The notes under the pieces were generated by a model. It saw nothing but the letters and a program-made list of their open reading frames with translations. It searched no databases and was not told the origin of the DNA. From assembly GCA_032718475.1 (NCBI GenBank), contig JAUCBJ010003317.1, positions 1 to 64,000 on the forward strand: DNA of 64,000 nt. Reading direction: 5' to 3'. Positions 59,191-64,000 of the stretch are shown one piece after another. Each line of letters starts with the position of its first letter. Positions within the stretch are counted from its first letter, which is position 1. Both the position numbers and the translations under genes were made by a program. The stretch is from Nemertoderma westbladi (lineage: Eukaryota; Xenacoelomorpha; Nemertodermatida; Nemertodermatidae).

Positions 59191-61193
59191 TACAGTCGGG
59201 GTCTCAAAGTGCATCTGTTCTTTGAGATTTTCTCAAAGTTTTTCTAAAAGTGTCTAAAAGTCATTACATTACTCCCAACGGCCGCTTTGAATTCTTGTAG
59301 ACACTTTTAGTTGTGAATCTCAAAGTGATTTCCTGCTTTTAGGCACTTTGAATTCTTTGAATTCTTTGAGAAATGTCACTTTGAGGTAGTTTGCGGCACT
59401 TTTAATTCTTTGAGAAAATAAACTCCGAGGTATTCCTGATTGACAGCTCGTGGTAAGTTAACTGAGAGGCAGAGGCATTCTCGGGGAACAATATTATGCG
59501 GGCAACAAAGTGATACTTGTGGGCTGGCCAGTTGTTGCATAGAAGCTATATTCCCATTAATTTATCAAATTGAGGTTCCTGAGGTCATTACGGGATGGGT
59601 TTTCGGTCGCAAGTACAAATTGAATTTACGGCACCCTAAAGTCTTTCTAAAAAACATTCATTCAAATAATACATGAAACATAATTAGGGAAACAAGATTA
59701 ATGCTTGACAAGATTGATTATTTTAATAACATAATACAATATCAGATTAACAATTAATATAAGAGAAACTGCACTGTAGTATATCTCTGTGTATACGTAG
59801 TTTCATTATAATGACCTAAAGAAGCCCTGTTGGGAGAAAGCTTGTAATAACATTTGTTATTCATTTCATTAGTCACCTCAGGTCAAACCGTACTACCTTA
59901 ACTGTTTAATTAATATGATAACTATGTTGACGAGAGTGCGAGAATTCCTTCTTAAAAACTAAGAAAGGCTTTCGACTTTCAAGTACGATAGAACGGCTAC
60001 AATCTTGTGTTGTTTTAGCTTAATAGAGATATTAAAATATCCCCTGCCGCTGGCGTTTATATTTGAGCATATTTTAAATGTTTGCCTCATATTCAATTGA
60101 TGTGTACCGCCTTCTGGCAAAGCGGCACCCAGTTTAAACTATCAATCACAGCTAGCGAGTAGCGACCCACGGTCGGCGACCTTCAAACAAACAGGTGCAG
60201 AGCCAGAAAGAACTGTCACATGCTTTGCTTGGATTGTAGTACCATTTGATTACATAATATATTTTGGCAGACTGGGCGGTCGCTCTGACCATATGCATTG
60301 CGCACCAACAATGCCTAAAACATCTATGGGAAGAGCCAATTAGTGCGCTTGAATCATTTATCTTTATTCCTGCCTCTACCGTTATTCTTTACTTTGTATA
60401 ACACAATTTACAGTGCGGCAAAGTATGGCTGGTTGACAGTTTTAGCACTATACATTAATATAGATAGGGCAACAGACAAACTGTCTATGACACAAACACC
60501 AACACATTCCGATAGCCCGCAATTACGGCGTCTCTAAAGAGTCTAAATATAAATTAATAAAATCCTCTATGAAACAATAAAAATACCTACAAAAAATACT
60601 GCTGTATTATATATTAGTTACTGCAGTAACATATAACAATTATTGCAGTAACAAATATTTATTACTGCAATAATCAATATTTATTACTGCAGTAATAAAT
60701 ATTTATTACTGCAGTAACAAATATTTGTTACTGTAGTAACAAATATTTATTACTGCAATAATCAATATTAATAAATTAATAAATAATTGAATAAAAATTT
60801 ATACTGCAGTAATCAATATTAATAAATAATTGAATAAAAATTTCTACTGCAGTAACAAATTATTTGTTACTGCAGAAAAAGACAATTTTTTATTACTGCA
60901 GTAAGGTTAATTCTTACTTTCAGTAACAAATATTTATTACTGCAGTATTTTTTGGAGGCATCTATATTGTTTCATAGAGGTTTTTATTACTTATATTTTA
61001 CCCTATAGTCAAAGTCAATATACCCCATACCATAGCCAGCTTCAGGCAGGACTGTATGAAATGACTGACAGTACTACTTTGAAATCTTTGAGGACACTTT
61101 GTCATTTTCTTGGACCACTTTTAGAAATTTGAGACACTTTTAGTTCTTTGAGAAAATCTCAAAGAACAGATGCACTTTGAGACCCCGACTGTA
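59191..61193 (+). mobile_element. Tc1/mariner-type non-autonomous element, copy 1
   Basis: 1999 bp (59193-61191) with perfect 46 bp inverted ends CAGTCGGGGTCTCAAAG..., flanked by TA at 59191-59192 and 61192-61193. The interior matches copy 2 (32816-35373) in the opposite orientation and has no transposase frame. TTTGAGA/TCTCAAA and TTTGAATTC motifs cluster near both ends. It interrupts the third gene of the BEL element; the host frame continues in register beyond the duplicated TA. Confidence 0.93.
60595..60945. repeat. CTGCAG-centred AT palindrome array (copy 1)
   Basis: At least eight near-palindromic units around CTGCAGTAA/TTACTGCAG separated by AATATTTAT. They could form strong cruciforms or hairpins. 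Shared with 33060-33210 of copy 2. Confidence 0.75.
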
Positions 61194-62675
61194 TGGTTAC
61201 GTGAGGGTGTTCTACTCTCCACCCCGAAGCGACAACTCGAGCCGGAGGCCGCTTACCAACCGGCCGCCAAACGGATTGCCTCGGCCGAACCTACGACGGA
61301 AGCAGGCGTATTATTCCCACTCGGCTCCGGTAGCCCTGCGAGGGAGTTAATCACCACCTCCGCGTTGAGCGACTTCAGCGATATATGCCAAAGGTTATCA
61401 CCATATCCTTTCCCGGGTGGTGAAGACTGGTCTTCGGAGATTCCGAGTACCAGCAACCAACGGCCCCGCTCAGCGATACTGGTTGAAAAGGGTCCCAGCG
61501 CTGCGCCGACTCCCGACGATCTCCTCGGAATCCCTCGGTCGAAAACACCGGCACCTCTTCGCCGACCAGCGGTGGCTACTACACCCTCCGTTCCTCAGGA
61601 TCCTATGCGACTAACCCATTGGTACGCCGAGCAAACCGAATGGATCCACCGCCAGAAACGGTCGTCCGAGTTGAGACCGACGGGACACAAAGAAGGTTAT
61701 CGGAGCGAAGAACTACTACGCCAAAGTCCAGCCTTCCGCGGGCTACCGACCACCGCGAATATTCAGAAGAGCGACCGACGACTCGAGTATTACGTCAGCG
61801 TCCCGATTCCGATATTCCCCGGTCGAGAGATGCAGTTGGAGGTGTGTGGTAACTGCGGTTCGGAGCAGTGCCCACGCGGTAGAAGGAATCGGGTTACCGA
61901 TTCATGCCTCCAGCTCCTCGGGATACTTTATTGCCCATACTGCGCGACATCGGGCCATGACGTTACCGTCTGTCCGATCCTATATAACCTCTGCACTACG
62001 TGCGGTTTCCGTGGACATTCCGCTAGCCCCCGCTGCTATATCAAATGTCCTACCAAAGACGTTACCGCTATGGGAAATATGGTCATGTTTGAAACATACG
62101 CAAACAGCCACATAAGGACCAAAACGCGGAGAAACGCTGGGAATATCGCGCAGGAGATGGCGTGCGGGTATTTTTCCTTCCCGGAGCGCCTACATATGAC
62201 GGCAAAGCTACCTTTCCACTACGTGGATCTGCTGCTGAGCGCCGGATTATTCGGCCCATTCGAAGTCCTTAGACGCTTATACTCGTATAAAGAGGAGTTC
62301 GGTGACGGAGAATGGTTCCTAGAGGCACGCAAATCTGAGTTGGAAAGACGAACCGACATGATCCCTATGCCATCGAAAGGAAGAGCCGCCAGGAAACAAG
62401 CCGAAGCGTTGCTCACGATGGATGTTGACGCTCCCCTACCAGCTCTAGCGATCGACGAGAGTCGACGGGCGAAGAGGAGAAAGGCGTATCAGAGAAAGAA
62501 ATAGTGGACCGGGATATTCCAGGAACATTTATTGAACATTTATTTTTATACATATATATATATATATGAACTCTAGGCCAAATTAATCAAGACTATGCAA
62601 TATTAAATTTGGGTTTATTATATTGGGAATGACCTACGCAAACTCAATCTACCGATAGACCTCACGAAGGTCATT

Positions 62676-62684
62676 GGGGGGGAC
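62676..62684 (+). other. Polypurine tract of the BEL element
   Basis: GGGGGGGAC directly precedes the 3' LTR start at 62685. A purine run here primes plus-strand synthesis in LTR elements. Confidence 0.7.
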
Positions 62685-64000
62685 TGTTCGCGGTATTTCA
62701 ACTTTTCATAACGCGAGTTGAATATTTTTTGTATTTATTTAAAATGATTATTCCGAGATCACTACTGGGTGCGGGACCATGGGTTTTGGGCACATTCTAT
62801 GGACTGGGGGCGATTTATGGGCAAATATTGGGGCGACTTACAGGGTACGGGAATAATTTCATATTTATAAGGGCCAGGGGTGGGAGGCAAAGTTAAGCAG
62901 TATTCAGGTTAGCCTGAGTACTATTAGGCCCTGGCCAACTTCCTGCTGCCTGTAGAGGTGGGTTTGGTATCGCGCCAGGCCTAAAGGACAAGGACTGCCC
63001 TTAGCAGTCCCTGGCCAACAGCAGTTATTACGAGCCTGAAAAGGACATCGGAACGCCAGCTGCTTGTGTCAGGGATTTGCGACGGGAAACGACACGACAG
63101 ACCCCGTAGCCAAGCCGTACTGGTTCTCGATGATCGTTCCCTTCGGGGTTCGTGAGGGGTGGGACGGACACGCGAAAGGGTCTACCGACTAACAGAGGAA
63201 GGGTTTGACGAGGACTGCCCTTAGCGGTCTCTGGTCAACAGCAGTTATTACGAGCCTGAAAAGGACATCGGAACGCCGGCTGCTTGTACCAGGGATTTGC
63301 GTCGGGAACCGACGACAGACCCCTTAGCCAAGCCGTACTGGTTCTCGATGATCATTCCCTTCGGGGTTCGTGAGGGGTGGGACGGACACGCGACGGGGTC
63401 GAAAGACAAAGGACTGGACTCTACCGGCCTACCGACTGTTCGGAGTAGTTTCTCAGCCGCCGAAGCGACTACGAGCCTGAATAAGGACTCGGAAAGCCTA
63501 GGAGGTTGGGTCTCTGCGATGAACCGACGGACCCCTAGTCAAGCCGTACTGGTTCTCGATGATCGTTCCCTTCGGGATTCGTGAGGGGTGGGACTGACAC
63601 GCGAATGGGTCCACTGACACGACAGACTCCTAGCCAAGCCGTACTGGTTCTCGATGACCGATCCCTTCGGGGTTCGAGAGGGGTGGTACGGATACGCAAC
63701 AGAGTCTACCGACTGGACCGACCCTTAGCCAAGCCGTGCTGGTTCTCGATGATCGATCCCTTTGGGGTTCGGGAGGGGTGGAACGGACACGTGACAGGGT
63801 CGACCGACACCGACACTATGGCATCAAGACTAGGACCGAGGGAAAATCTGGGGAACATTAGTTAGGCTAAAATCTGAGCGAACAGTGGGTAATTAAATAA
63901 TATACTGTAGGGATTTATATTGTCGTGTATAATTATTGTGAATATTTGGTGTATATTGATTTGGGGAAGCCCAATTAATTCTCAATCAGGGTTCAGTGAG
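62685..64000 (+). repeat. 3' LTR, cut by the window end
   Basis: Matches 48095-49410 at a constant offset of 14590, with about 33 substitutions by eye and no net indel. The end of the LTR and the target-site duplication are outside the window. Confidence 0.93.

Larger units (their letters stand above)
57903..62504 (+). pseudogene. Third gene of the BEL element: exonuclease-like/zinc-knuckle protein
   Basis: ATG at 57903. The coding frame is the same on both sides of a TGA (58680-58682) and of the 2.0 kb insertion (59193-61191). Without the insertion it would be 867 codons including the stop. Part 1 (57903-59190): soluble, helical start, then LVVVLGTLDGLVLVC, LLPPEIQKILFDFDVIKIGS followed by DIKADI, VDTQTLLAWL, and YIYVVIESYTVAKF. 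This order resembles RNase D-type DEDDy exonucleases, but the first D-x-E is not clear and the last Asp looks replaced, so activity is doubtful. Part 2 (61194-62504): Pro-rich linker; CPYCATSGHDVTVC (61932-61973); CTTCGFRGHSASPRC (61992-62036); helical region; basic tail RRAKRRKAYQRKK. No signal peptide or membrane segment, so not an envelope. Possibly an RNA-binding or processing factor of the element. Confidence 0.6.
48095..64000 (+). mobile_element. Large BEL/Pao LTR retrotransposon with a third gene
   Basis: Order: 5' LTR, small pre-gag ORFs, gag, pol (zinc knuckles, protease, RT, RNase H, integrase), tandem-repeat spacer, third gene, purine tract, 3' LTR cut by the window edge. RT and integrase motifs and the order PR-RT-RH-IN, with the DUF1759-like Gag, identify BEL/Pao (Belpaoviridae/Semotivirus group). 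Without the 2.0 kb insertion at 59193 the visible element is about 13.9 kb, larger than the 6-10 kb usual for the group. Over the 1316 bp comparable, I count about 33 substitutions between LTRs and no net length change. Several stops and frame changes in pol make this copy inactive. Confidence 0.9.

Noticed and set aside
57903-62504. Third gene as an envelope protein
   Set aside because: The position is right, but there is no signal peptide, no membrane anchor, no cysteine-rich ectodomain and no fusion peptide; zinc knuckles and a basic tail point to a nucleic-acid-binding protein.
1-64000. CRISPR arrays, prokaryotic operons or phage genes
   Set aside because: The repeats lack the spacer pattern, and the genes and signals are eukaryotic throughout.

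Overview
This window looks like repeat-rich, AT-rich genomic DNA from an invertebrate metazoan. The evidence is one animal TRPM-type cation-channel gene with a eukaryotic splice acceptor, plus a dense load of animal transposons: BEL/Pao and Mag-like LTR elements, RTE-like and CR1/Jockey-like LINEs, hAT-, piggyBac- and Tc1/mariner-type non-autonomous DNA elements, and tRNA-derived SINE-like pieces. I cannot fix the phylum from the sequence.

Layout. 1-3680: a region bounded by a ~140 bp inverted repeat, holding satellite-like repeats and a retroelement remnant. 4143-6055: a ~34 bp minisatellite filling the intron just before the TRPM exon. 6119-10177: one 4.06 kb exon carrying nearly the whole TRPM channel, followed by a poly(A) signal. 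10316-19490: mostly non-coding, with micro- and minisatellites, a dispersed CTAGAGGGC-type repeat and two related, unrecognised coding-like cassettes. 19505-24037: a minus-strand RTE-like LINE containing a nested plus-strand copy; both have clear target-site duplications. 25018-25095: a tRNA-like Pol III promoter region enclosing a complete type I hammerhead ribozyme motif on the minus strand. 25290-27800: a broken coiled-coil Gag-like gene and a CR1-like LINE tail. 28373-38950: SINE-like, DNA-transposon, solo-LTR and low-complexity sequence. 38955-41401: retroelement remnants, including a Mag-like gag-protease with an unusual hydrophobic tail. 42381-45555: an inverted-repeat element with a nested hAT-type element.

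48095-64000: the main object, a very large BEL/Pao LTR retrotransposon. Its two LTRs, of at least 1.3 kb, differ by about 2.5% by eye and contain five iterations of one module. Inside are small pre-gag ORFs, gag, a broken pol (zinc knuckles, protease, RT, RNase H, integrase), a tandem-repeat spacer and a third gene of about 866 codons in the env position. That third protein does not look like an envelope. Its N-terminal half weakly resembles an RNase D/DEDD exonuclease fold, and its C-terminal half has two zinc knuckles and a basic tail. It is broken by one in-frame TGA and by a 2.0 kb TA-flanked Tc1/mariner-type non-autonomous element inserted in it. A second copy of that element lies at 32816-35373 and itself carries a solo LTR.

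The only convincing host gene is the TRPM channel. Everything else recognised is mobile or repetitive DNA, much of it nested, so a relative order of insertions can be read from the sequence.
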